A stretch of 14,033 nucleotides of DNA from Calditrichia bacterium. Lineage in GTDB: Bacteria > Calditrichota > Calditrichia > RBG-13-44-9. Position 1 is the first letter of the stretch, and every line of letters starts with the position of its first letter. A program made the position numbers and the translations under genes. Positions 1 through 8,200 of the stretch are shown here, one piece after another. Below the pieces are notes generated by a model. It ran no database searches. It was not told the origin of the DNA and saw only the letters and a list, made by a program, of their open reading frames with translations. The stretch is from positions 1 to 14,033 of the forward strand of contig JALXCH010000461.1 of assembly GCA_026991005.1 (NCBI GenBank), in the 5' to 3' direction.

Positions 1-920
1 CTTTAATTGGTCTGGGTCTGGGAATTGGTTTAACGTTTTTACTGGAATATCTGGATAATTCCATCAAAAATCCGGAAGAACTGGAGCGAATGGGTTTTCC
101 GATTCTTTCCACTATACCCGAAATACACGCCGAAGAAGTTGCCAAGAAGATTCATTCCCGGAATGGAAATCAAGGGGAGTTAGAGGAGGTCTCCCAAATT
201 GCAACACGGTTAATCACTCATTTCGACCCCAAATCGCCTATTTCTGAGGCGTATCGTACCCTACGAACCAATATTCAGTTCAAGAATAAACACAGTAAAA
301 AAATGGTGGTGCTAATTACCAGTGCCGCTCCGAAAGAAGGTAAATCCACTACTGTGGCCAATCTGGCCATTACCATGGCTCAGATGGGAAGTAAAACCGT
401 TTTAATCGATGCGGACTTGAGGCGTCCGGTGATTCACAGTATTTTTAATTTAAAGAAAGAAAATGGTTTAACCAATTACCTGATGGGCCGAGCCATTGCC
501 GAAGATATTATCAAACCAACTTTTATCGACGACTTATTTGTGATTACTTCCGGACCGTTACCTCCCAATCCTTCGGAATTGTTGGCCTCGGATGAGATGA
601 TTACTCTGATAGAAGAGTTAAAAGAAAAGTTCGATGTAATACTCTTCGATAGTCCGCCGGTGATTGCTGTAACCGATGCCGCTGTTTTGAGTCCCAATAT
701 GGATGGAATGGTACTGGTAATTAAAGCGCATCAAACACATCGGGAAGCGGTGAAACGAGCAAAGGTCTTGCTGGAAAATGCCAATGCAAACATATTCGGA
801 TGTCTGCTGAATGGTGTGAAGATTGAAAAAACATACGGGACTTACTACTACTATTATTACTACCATTACTATCAGTATTATGGGCACGATTTAAAACGGC
901 ATAAAAAAGCACGGGTATAG
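1..920 (+). CDS. Wzz/GumC-type chain-length regulator with C-terminal BY-kinase (tyrosine autokinase), 5'-truncated
   Basis: The gene enters from the left edge; the first whole codon is at base 3 and 305 residues are visible. The first ~18 residues are a hydrophobic glycine/leucine segment followed by LLEYLDNSIKNPEEL, the usual second transmembrane helix and linker of Wzz/GumC proteins. A bacterial tyrosine kinase domain follows: EAYRTLRTNI near base 246, Walker A SAAPKEGKST (bases 321-350), Walker A' VLIDADLRRP (399-428) and Walker B VILFDSPP (636-659). The C-terminus ends in a tyrosine cluster (bases 834-881, 12 tyrosines), the expected autophosphorylation site. Members of this family sit in the inner membrane and control polymerisation and export of capsule or exopolysaccharide through cycles of autophosphorylation. 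Only 41 bp separate it from ugd, so they are probably co-transcribed. BY-kinases often phosphorylate the neighbouring Ugd; that is known for the family and only inferred here. The periplasmic Wzz domain lies outside the window. Confidence 0.93.
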   Translation, partial: LIGLGLGIGLTFLLEYLDNSIKNPEELERMGFPILSTIPEIHAEEVAKKIHSRNGNQGELEEVSQIATRLITHFDPKSPISEAYRTLRTNIQFKNKHSKKMVVLITSAAPKEGKSTTVANLAITMAQMGSKTVLIDADLRRPVIHSIFNLKKENGLTNYLMGRAIAEDIIKPTFIDDLFVITSGPLPPNPSELLASDEMITLIEELKEKFDVILFDSPPVIAVTDAAVLSPNMDGMVLVIKAHQTHREAVKRAKVLLENANANIFGCLLNGVKIEKTYGTYYYYYYYHYYQYYGHDLKRHKKARV

Positions 921-961
921 GTGAATAAAGAATAAAAACCACACAAGATTATGGAGGATGT

Positions 962-2266
962 ATGAAATTAGCTGTCATCGGTTCTGGGTATGTGGGATTG
1001 GTCGCTGGCGCCTGTTTCGCCGAGACCGGAAATCAGGTGATTTGCATGGATAAGGATGAGGAAAAAATTAATAAGTTGAAACAGGGAATTATCCCCATTT
1101 ACGAACCGGGATTAGATAAGATGATAGCCCGGAATGTAGAAAAAGGGCGGCTTACATTTACGACGGATATGAAATATACCGTCCATAACTCCGATATATT
1201 ATTCATTGCAGTAGGAACCCCGCCAGATGAAGATGGCTCTGCAGATTTATCCCATGTTCTGGCTGTGGCGAAAGCCATCGGGCAAAATATGAACGCACCT
1301 AAAATTGTGGTGGATAAAAGTACTGTCCCGGTCGGAACCGCAAAACTGGTGAAAGAAACCATCGAAAAAGAAACCGATTACGAGGTGAATGTAGTCTCCA
1401 ATCCGGAGTTTTTAAAAGAAGGGGCGGCCATTAACGATTTCATGTATCCTGATCGGGTAGTGATTGGAACCAGTAACCCGGAAGTGGCTAAAATTATGCA
1501 GGAACTGTATGCTCCGTTTGTTCGCACCGGAAATCCTATTTTAATTATGGATGAAGTAAGTGCTGAATTAACCAAATATGCTGCAAATTCCATTCTGGCG
1601 ACGAAAATTTCGTTTATGAACGAAATTGCCAATCTGTGCGATCGGGTAGGGGCAGATGTGGAAAATGTTCGGAAGGGAATTGGCTCTGACAAACGAATTG
1701 GGTATTCGTTTATCTTTCCGGGAGTAGGATACGGCGGTTCCTGCTTCCCCAAGGATGTAAAGGCTCTCATTCGTACTGCAAAGGATTACAATTATGAAAT
1801 GCGGATTCTTCAGGCGGTTGAAGCAGTGAATGAAGACCAAAAACGGTCGCTTATTCCCAAGATTCTTAATTATTTCGGCGGAGATATTTCTGGGAAAACG
1901 TTTACCGTATGGGGACTTAGTTTTAAACCGAAAACAGACGATATGCGAGAGGCTCCTTCCCGGGTAATTATTGCCGAACTCCACAAACTGGGTGCTTCCA
2001 TAAAAGCTCACGATCCCGTGGCGATGGATGAAGCCCGACGCCTGAAAATTGATTCCATGGCTACACTGTGTGACGATAATTACGAAGCACTCCAGGATAG
2101 CGATGGTTTGATTCTGGTAACCGAATGGCTGGAATATCGTGAACCGGATTTCGAACGGATAAAATCCCTGATGCGTACCCCGGTCATATTTGATGGGCGG
2201 AATGTGTACGATCCCCAAAAAGTCAAAAGTCTGGGATTCGATTACTTTGGAATTGGACGAAGATAG
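962..2266 (+). CDS. ugd: UDP-glucose 6-dehydrogenase
   Basis: This 434-residue cytosolic enzyme oxidises UDP-glucose to UDP-glucuronate with two NAD+. The N-terminal Rossmann motif GSGYVG is at residues 7-12. STVPVGT is at 120-126 and NPEFLKEG, which contributes a catalytic glutamate, at 147-154. The catalytic cysteine is C261 in [10 protein letters not shown], and the C-terminal UDP-binding domain includes [16 protein letters not shown]. Length matches the family (about 430-450 residues). The start at 962 is fixed by a GGAGG site (953-957) four bases upstream. The protein starts directly on the Rossmann fold. It follows the BY-kinase by 41 bp and feeds the epimerase encoded next. The GSC(F)PKD motif and the lack of WbpA-type motifs separate it from the second dehydrogenase in this cluster. 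Confidence 0.95.
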   Translation: MKLAVIGSGYVGLVAGACFAETGNQVICMDKDEEKINKLKQGIIPIYEPGLDKMIARNVEKGRLTFTTDMKYTVHNSDILFIAVGTPPDEDGSADLSHVLAVAKAIGQNMNAPKIVVDKSTVPVGTAKLVKETIEKETDYEVNVVSNPEFLKEGAAINDFMYPDRVVIGTSNPEVAKIMQELYAPFVRTGNPILIMDEVSAELTKYAANSILATKISFMNEIANLCDRVGADVENVRKGIGSDKRIGYSFIFPGVGYGGSCFPKDVKALIRTAKDYNYEMRILQAVEAVNEDQKRSLIPKILNYFGGDISGKTFTVWGLSFKPKTDDMREAPSRVIIAELHKLGASIKAHDPVAMDEARRLKIDSMATLCDDNYEALQDSDGLILVTEWLEYREPDFERIKSLMRTPVIFDGRNVYDPQKVKSLGFDYFGIGRR

Positions 2267-2287
2267 TTGAAAACTTGAACCTGAAGC

Positions 2288-2316
2288 GGGGAACATGTGT
2301 GTGTTCCCCTTTTTTT
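2288..2316 (+). terminator. Intrinsic terminator between ugd and the epimerase gene
   Basis: A perfect 8-bp stem, GGGGAACA (2288-2295) with TGTTCCCC (2302-2309), closes a 6-nt loop and is followed at once by seven Ts (2310-2316). It lies 21 bases after the ugd stop and 15 bases before the epimerase start codon, leaving no room for a promoter between them. The epimerase must therefore be expressed by read-through or partial termination. Confidence 0.88.
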
Positions 2317-2321
2317 ATGGC

Positions 2322-2326
2322 AGGGA
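2322..2326 (+). promoter_or_regulatory. Ribosome-binding site that sets the epimerase start
   Basis: AGGGA lies five bases before ATG 2332. It is the only Shine-Dalgarno-like sequence near the candidate starts; the TTG at 2275 and ATG at 2317 have none and would place the terminator inside or against the coding sequence. The site is embedded in GGGAACA (2323-2329), an exact copy of the terminator's 5' arm (2289-2295), so it can pair with the terminator's 3' arm. Confidence 0.7.
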
Positions 2327-2331
2327 ACAGA

Positions 2332-3294
2332 ATGGAAAAGAAAATATTGATTACCGGAGTAGCAGGATTTATCGGCTCTCATCTGGGCGAAGCCCTAATA
2401 AAACAGGGAAAGCGGGTCGTTGGTGTGGATAATTTCGATCCATACTACCCCAAAACCATCAAACTGAGAAACATCCGGGAGTTACAGGAATCTCCCTTTT
2501 TTACTTTTTACCCAACTTCCATTCTGGATTATCCGGGGATGCAAAAAATTTTTGAAAACCATCGCATTTCGCACGTAGTGCATCTGGCTGCTAAGGCAGG
2601 TGTGCGTCCTTCCATTCAAAATCCGGCTGCCTATCAAAAATTCAACGTGGAGGGAACCACTAACATTCTGGAACTAATGAAGCAATTCGAAATAAAGAAA
2701 CTAATTTTTGCGTCTTCCTCTTCGGTATATGGTAACAATAAGAAAGTACCTTTTTCGGAGACAGATAACGTGGATTTCCCCATTTCTCCCTACGCAGCAA
2801 CCAAAAAAGCCGGTGAATTGCTTTGCTACACCTACCATCATCTTTACAATATCGATGTGTTTGCCATGAGGTTTTTCACCGTTTACGGTCCACGACAGCG
2901 TCCCGATATGGCGATTCATAAATTCACCCGAGCTATCGATGAAGGAAAGCCCATATCGGTATATGGGTATGGAAAACCGGAACGGGATTTTACGTACATT
3001 GAAGACATTATTCAGGGATTGCTGCGTTCCATCGAACGGGTTAGCGGTTACGAAATTATTAACCTGGGGGAATCGCAGACCATTACTACCAATGAACTTA
3101 TCGAGTTAATTGAAGAAGCGCTGGGGAAAAAAGCGATTCGCCAGGAGATGCCCATGCAGCCGGGAGATGTGAACCGCACCTTTGCCGATATTCGCAAAGC
3201 ACAACGTTTGCTGGATTACCAACCTACTACACCAATCCAGATGGGAATTAAACGGTTTGTAGAGTGGTATCTGGAAAATAAAGAGAGTTTGTGA
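2332..3294 (+). CDS. UDP-glucuronate 4-epimerase-like NAD-dependent sugar epimerase (extended SDR)
   Basis: A 320-residue extended short-chain dehydrogenase/reductase. The NAD-binding motif GVAGFIG is at residues 9-15. VDNFDPYYP, which follows the second strand, is typical of UDP-glucuronate epimerases. The active-site serine run SSSSVYG is at 128-134, and the catalytic pair Y154-x3-K158 lies in YAATKK. Substrate-domain motifs RFFTVYGP, RPDMA and RDFTYIED agree with the CapI/LpsL-type UDP-GlcA 4-epimerases. The enzyme would interconvert UDP-GlcA and UDP-GalA in the cytosol, using the product of the upstream ugd. The start at 2332 is chosen because the protein then begins MEKKILITG and has an SD site; longer starts would run through the terminator. 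Exact substrate is not certain: UDP-glucose or UDP-GlcNAc 4-epimerase are alternatives within the same family, and the RQ before RPDMA differs from the WG I recall in well-studied GlcA epimerases. Confidence 0.85.
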   Translation: MEKKILITGVAGFIGSHLGEALIKQGKRVVGVDNFDPYYPKTIKLRNIRELQESPFFTFYPTSILDYPGMQKIFENHRISHVVHLAAKAGVRPSIQNPAAYQKFNVEGTTNILELMKQFEIKKLIFASSSSVYGNNKKVPFSETDNVDFPISPYAATKKAGELLCYTYHHLYNIDVFAMRFFTVYGPRQRPDMAIHKFTRAIDEGKPISVYGYGKPERDFTYIEDIIQGLLRSIERVSGYEIINLGESQTITTNELIELIEEALGKKAIRQEMPMQPGDVNRTFADIRKAQRLLDYQPTTPIQMGIKRFVEWYLENKESL

Positions 3295-3315
3295 TTTTTG
3301 TCTTAAATCAACTTA

Positions 3316-3333
3316 AATCGGAAAACTCCGATT
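3316..3333 (+). repeat. Small hairpin in the 91-bp gap before the second dehydrogenase
   Basis: AATCGGA (3316-3322) pairs perfectly with TCCGATT (3327-3333) around a 4-nt loop. No U-tract follows, so it is not a standard terminator. It may be an mRNA-stabilising or processing structure between the epimerase and the next gene. No clear promoter is visible in the gap. Confidence 0.4.
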
Positions 3334-3385
3334 ATCTTTCGCCTCGAAAATTGAGATTGAATAACAAAACATAACAGGAGTACGT

Positions 3386-4696
3386 ATGGAACTGCTGGAA
3401 AAATTTCGTTCGCATGAAGCAAAAATCGGTGTTATTGGAATGGGGTATGTAGGCTTACCTTTGCTACTGGAGTTTGTGAATGAAAATTTCGATACGCTGG
3501 GATTTGATATTGATCCTGCGAAGGTAGAGGCATTAAATGCGGGTAAGTCTTACATCAAACATATTCCTTCGGAAAAGATTAAGGAAGCGCGGGAGGCGGG
3601 AAAATTTGAAGCAACGGATGATTTCTCCCGCTTGAGCGAAGTGGATGCTATTTTAGTGTGTGTACCCACACCGTTGGGGAAACATCGCGAGCCGGATATA
3701 TCGTATATTGAGAAAACTTCAGAAACTATTTCCCAGTACATTCGCAAAGATCAACTGGTAGTACTGGAAAGTTCGACTTTCCCCGGTACTACGGAAGAGG
3801 TGATGCGCCCCATAATTGAAAAATCCGGCTTAAAAGCACACAAGGATTTTTATCTGGCTTTTTCTCCGGAACGGGAAGATCCCAATAATCCCAAATATTC
3901 CACTCGTACGATTCCTAAAGTAGTTGGTGCGAACGATCCTACCTCTCTGGAATTGGCCAAAACGTTGTACGATCAGGTGATTGTAAAAACGGTGCCGGTG
4001 TCTTCCAGCCAGGCAGCCGAAGCCACCAAGCTGCTGGAAAATATTTTCCGCAGTGTGAATATTGCCCTGGTGAACGAGATGAAGATGATTCTGGATCGGA
4101 TGGGAATTGATGTGTGGGAAGTGATTCAGGCGGCTTCCACTAAGCCTTTCGGATTTATGCCGTTTTATCCGGGACCTGGTCTGGGGGGACATTGTATCCC
4201 CATCGACCCGTTCTATTTGACCTGGAAGGCTCATGAGTACGAAATGAATACCCGTTTTATTGAGCTGGCAGGGGAAGTAAATACCTACATGCCTTACTAT
4301 GTGGTGAGCAAATTAATGGACGGGTTGAATCGCCATAAAAAGAGTTTGAACGGTGCAAAAATTCTTATTCTGGGTTTAGCCTACAAAAAAGACATTGATG
4401 ATTTGCGTGAATCTCCTTCGTTAAAATTAATGGACCTGATTACCGAAAGAGGTGGAATAGTGGATTATCACGATCCCTACATTCCTGAATTGCGTCCCAC
4501 GCGCCATTATAATTTTAATATGGATAGTGTTCCCCTTACGGCGAAAATGTTGAAGAAATATGATGCGGTGCTCATTTCTACGGATCATTCCAAATTCGAT
4601 TTTGATTTTATTGTTGAAAATTCGCAGTTAGTGATTGATACCCGCAATGCAACCAGGGATGTAAAGAAGGGACGAGAGAAAATTATTAAGGCGTAA
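3386..4696 (+). CDS. wbpA: UDP-N-acetyl-D-glucosamine 6-dehydrogenase (WbpA type)
   Basis: A 436-residue nucleotide-sugar dehydrogenase. The Rossmann motif GMGYVG is at residues 18-23. CVPTPLGKHREPD, ESSTFPGTTEE, FSPEREDP and TRTIPKVVG are hallmarks of the WbpA/VipA branch rather than Ugd or WecC. The catalytic cysteine is C270 in GPGLGGHCIPIDPFYL, and the C-terminal domain carries LGLAYKKDIDDLRESPS. The predicted reaction is UDP-GlcNAc to UDP-GlcNAcA with two NAD+, in the cytosol, giving an N-acetylated uronic acid donor for O-antigen or capsule. An AGGAG site (3376-3380) lies five bases upstream of the start. It is the last gene of the polysaccharide cluster here and is followed by a strong terminator. 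WecC-type UDP-ManNAc dehydrogenase is the main alternative and is less well supported by the motifs. Confidence 0.9.
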   Translation: MELLEKFRSHEAKIGVIGMGYVGLPLLLEFVNENFDTLGFDIDPAKVEALNAGKSYIKHIPSEKIKEAREAGKFEATDDFSRLSEVDAILVCVPTPLGKHREPDISYIEKTSETISQYIRKDQLVVLESSTFPGTTEEVMRPIIEKSGLKAHKDFYLAFSPEREDPNNPKYSTRTIPKVVGANDPTSLELAKTLYDQVIVKTVPVSSSQAAEATKLLENIFRSVNIALVNEMKMILDRMGIDVWEVIQAASTKPFGFMPFYPGPGLGGHCIPIDPFYLTWKAHEYEMNTRFIELAGEVNTYMPYYVVSKLMDGLNRHKKSLNGAKILILGLAYKKDIDDLRESPSLKLMDLITERGGIVDYHDPYIPELRPTRHYNFNMDSVPLTAKMLKKYDAVLISTDHSKFDFDFIVENSQLVIDTRNATRDVKKGREKIIKA

Positions 4697-4717
4697 GCTT
4701 ATTCTTAAATGCAAATC

Positions 4718-4755
4718 AAAAGTCGAGCGGGAGGATTCTTGCTCGGCTTTTTTTA
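4718..4755 (+). terminator. Intrinsic terminator ending the polysaccharide gene cluster
   Basis: AAAAGTCGAGC (4718-4728) pairs with GCTCGGCTTTT (4741-4751) with a single G-U wobble, around a 12-nt loop. Seven Ts occupy 4748-4754, with further T-rich sequence after. It starts 21 bases past the wbpA stop codon. Confidence 0.9.
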
Positions 4756-4807
4756 TTTTCTGTGTTTAAGAGGGGATATTTATTTTTTTGCTGGAACCGG
4801 ATGGGAT

Positions 4808-4852
4808 AGAAAAAGGGGAGGAAGAGAAAAGAGGAAAGAGGAAAGAGAAGGG
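4808..4852 (+). repeat. 45-nt uninterrupted polypurine tract
   Basis: Every base from 4808 to 4852 is A or G, including GAGGAAA in tandem near 4831-4844. Such strand-asymmetric tracts can adopt triplex (H-DNA) or slip during replication. No function is evident. It lies about 360 bp upstream of tamB and about 55 bp after the wbpA terminator. Confidence 0.85.
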
Positions 4853-4863
4853 TACACAGGAAG

Positions 4864-4915
4864 GTATTCAAATAGGTATTTAGCGAGAAATCCTGCAGTG
4901 TATTCAACAGGTATT
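4864..4915 (+). repeat. Imperfect direct repeat of a GTATTCAA-AGGTATT motif
   Basis: GTATTCAAATAGGTATT (4864-4880) recurs as GTATTCAACAGGTATT (4900-4915), 36 bp apart start to start, differing by one indel and one base. It could be a tandem regulator-binding site upstream of tamB or a chance local duplication. Confidence 0.45.
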
Positions 4916-5209
4916 GGAGTATTCCAGATCGAAAAGAAATCCGAAAATAAAGGAGACGCAGCGCACCAGGATGGAATTTTCTTTCTCAAATTAGCTGGTG
5001 TCGTGCAGTTCCATTCTGACGTAAATAGAAAACTTCCAGGGTTTGTCTTCCGTAAAAATTCAGTTGTTTTTTATTTAATTTGCCATGATTTCCTCTAACT
5101 ATCAAAATTTTCTTAACGTTGGAGAACCTTCCTCTACGTCCCTCTTAAAAAATGATTTTCCTTTCTCCATTCTGAAATATAAATTCCATTCAAAGGGAAT
5201 TGCGATGGA

Positions 5210-8200
5210 ATGAAACGGAAATTTCTGAAATTTTTTCTTGTTGCCTTCCTTTCGGTGCTGATCTTATTGGCAGTGCTGGCGCTTCTTTATACGTACACTC
5301 CTGTTGTTGACCGTGGTCTGGAAAAAACAATAAACCAGCTTGTAGGGCCGGAAGTTTCTTTCCACTATCGAAAGATAGAAGGAAATCTTTTGCGCTTTAT
5401 TCGACTTAAAGATGTTGAGGTGACTTTTGATGGTGGAAAAGCAAACATCCCGGAAATGGTTCTCCGATACGATGCCATTGCTCTGACCGGAAGTAAAATC
5501 CGAATCGACTATCTCTTTCTTCAGTCTCCTTCCATACAATTCATGGAAAAGTCGGTTAAGGACACGCTTCCCACAGCATCTCCGCCTCCCCAGCCGCTGG
5601 ATTCCCTTTTCCATCCCATTGAACTCTCCGGCCTCCCGGAAATTTACCTCCGCAAATTGGTGATTCGGGATGGAAAGATTACCATTGGTACGGAGAAAAC
5701 CGAGAACCGTATTGAAAAAATCAATCTTGAATTAAACGCCCATCTGAATGATCGGAAGGTGGAAGCGCAGGTGCGATATTTGCGAGCCGAAGATGTGCTG
5801 CGGGATATTCGCTTGAAGGAAGCCACCTTCCACCTGCTGGGGAATCCCAAACGAGTGACTCTAAATCAATTAGAACTTTTCGTAGATAACTCCCGACTCA
5901 TCGGGCATGGAGAATTAGAGCTCCAGCCTCATTTCCGCTTTTTACTGTTTGCCGATACCAGCCAGATAAATGTAGCATTGTTGCGGAAGTTCCTCCCGGA
6001 TTTTCCGTACAGAAGAGGCTTTGTCCGTTTTGCCGGAAATTACATCGGAAATCCCAATTATTTTAACGGGGAATTTTTTGTAACGGGGCGTCTGGACAGT
6101 TTACAGTTTCGGCAGATTCGATTCCGCTACGCCTACAAGCGGGGAGAGATTTTCCTGAAGCAACTGCGCTTTTCCACCAATTTTGGCCGCGTTCAGGGAG
6201 AAGCGCAAATCTCCCCGGTAGGAAAAAATTCGGTCAATCTTCACTTCCGCCGGATTAATCTAAAAAAGATAGGTATTTTCCCCGCAAGTACGCAAATCAA
6301 CGGCTGGGTTCGCCTTAATTTTAATACCTGGAATTTTTCCCGGAATAGTGGTCTGGGGCGCATTTTACTCCACGATGTGGTAATCGATTCCAGCCGGATC
6401 GACACCGTCTGGTTAAAAGTGCGGTTGCAGCGGGGTAATTGGGAAATGCAAAAGGGCTCCCGTCTGGTGCTCCAGAAACAGTCCCAATTTTTCCTGGAAG
6501 GAACTTTTTCCCGACATCACCGCCTGCGTGCCCGCCTGTTTACCGATGACAATTCCCTGGATACCCTGGCGCAACGTCTGCGAATCCCCGGGCTGGGAGG
6601 TACAGGCAGTCTGGAGCTTACCATGGAAGGTTATTACGCCAATCCCTCTGTGGGCGGTTATTTTTTATTGGACTCGTTGCGGTATCAGGATGTTGTGAGC
6701 TACGGGGTGGAAGGACAATTTCGGGTGGAGCATATTGCCCGGGAGCGAATTGGTTACTTTAATCTGGAACTGTCTTCGGGATTGGTGGCAGGGGTTGAAT
6801 TGACCGATGGGGATGTGCAGCTTAAAATTGCCCGGGATACCGTGCGTATCGATACCCTGGCTTTTTACAATGGAGACAATTTCGTGCTTGCTCGTGGGCG
6901 CATTGCGCGAATCAGCAACCGCTTGGATTTGCGATTCCATGAATTTTCCACCCAATACGGGAATTATGTATTGCAGGCACAGGATACGCTGGAAGCTGTA
7001 TTTACGGGCGATTCCCTTATCATCGAGAACTTCCTGCTTAATGCCCCTGGCAAAGGAGAAATCGAAGCACGGGGGCTGGTAGCATTTACCGGAAATAGTG
7101 AATTGGGAATTTACTTGAAAAACATTCAGTTAGAACCGTTTAATCAGTTTCTACAACTGCCGGTAAAGGTGCAGGGAAGTACCGAAATTTCCCTCATTTT
7201 TTATGGCAATCCGCAGCAGCCAGAAGTGGAAACCGAGCTGGAATTGAATCATCTGGTGCTTAATGCGGATACGGTGGGGAATTTCGCAGCGGAATTGGTG
7301 TATCTGAATCGGCACCTTGAGGTGCGGAAATTGCGAATTACCCAGAGCGATTCTGCTTTTCTGAATGTGAGTGGAATGTTCGCTTTCCATCAGTTTCCGC
7401 CGGGAGAAAACTTCCGCTGGACTTCTCAGGATTCCCTGGAAATCAATCTCAATTTGCACCAGGTGGCACTCCGCCGCCTGCCTCTGTTGCGGCGTTTCCA
7501 TTTTCCCTTTCAGGGGGAATTCTCCGGAACAATGGAATTGCACGGTCCCGTCACAGCTCCCCTGGGAGTCTTTTCCATAACCGCCAGTCAAATTCGCTAT
7601 CAGGATTATCGTTTGCCTTTCGTAAAACTGGAAGGCCGAATAAGCCCCCGGGATGTGATTCTGGATTATGCCCGCATCAATATGCAGGGGTCGCTGATTA
7701 CCGCCAGAGGGCGGAAACCTATTCTGTGGGATCCCAATAATCCTGAACACATTTTGCAAGACCAGCGTTTCATGGTTTATTTCCGGGTGCAGGAGGACAG
7801 CATCAATTTCCTGAATGTGCTTTCGCCGGAAGTGGATTTGTTAACCGGAGATATTCAGGTGGAAGGGACCATTCTGGGCACCTTCCAGAAATACGCCTGG
7901 ACGAAAGGAAAGGTAACGATTCACCAGGGCACACTGTACCTGTCTAAAGTGGAAAATCCCCTCACTGCTCTGGAAGTGGAAGGGGAGGTAAACAATGGAG
8001 TGTTGCGTTTAACCCATGCCCGGGGATTTTTACGGGAAACCGAACCGGAGCGCAACTTCTTCCGGGCTTTTTTGCACCGGCTATTCCTGCCGGTGCGTCG
8101 TCTTTTTCGACCGGCTGGGGATCGGGGAGAGGTGCTTATTTCCGGAACGGTGGATTTAAACGACCTTGCCTGGCCCCGATTAAACCTGCAGGTGCGGGCG

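Larger units (their letters stand above)
4756..5209. other. Intergenic region before tamB, no convincing gene
   Basis: About 450 bp between the terminator and tamB. It holds a polypurine tract (4808-4852) and an imperfect direct repeat (4864-4915). A 129-codon open frame spans the terminator and the purine tract and has low-complexity, non-protein-like composition, so I do not call it. The tamB promoter should lie here. AT-rich sequence such as TATAAA at 5178-5183 could be a -10 element, but I see no good -35 partner. The tamB leader carries AGGGA at 5194-5198, eleven bases before the start. Confidence 0.6.

Noticed and set aside
2275..2331. Longer epimerase N-terminus from TTG 2275 or ATG 2317
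   Set aside because: The TTG start would encode the terminator stem and U-tract, and neither start has an SD. The extra residues fall before the Rossmann strand where the family normally starts.
3386..4696. Second copy of UDP-glucose dehydrogenase
   Set aside because: Motifs such as CVPTPLGKHREPD and GGHCIPIDP match the WbpA branch and differ from the GGSCFPKD of Ugd, so it is not a paralogous duplicate with the same substrate.
4709..5098. 129-codon + strand open frame after wbpA
   Set aside because: It runs through the wbpA terminator and the polypurine tract, giving low-complexity K/R/E/G sequence. It has no SD site and no recognisable domain.
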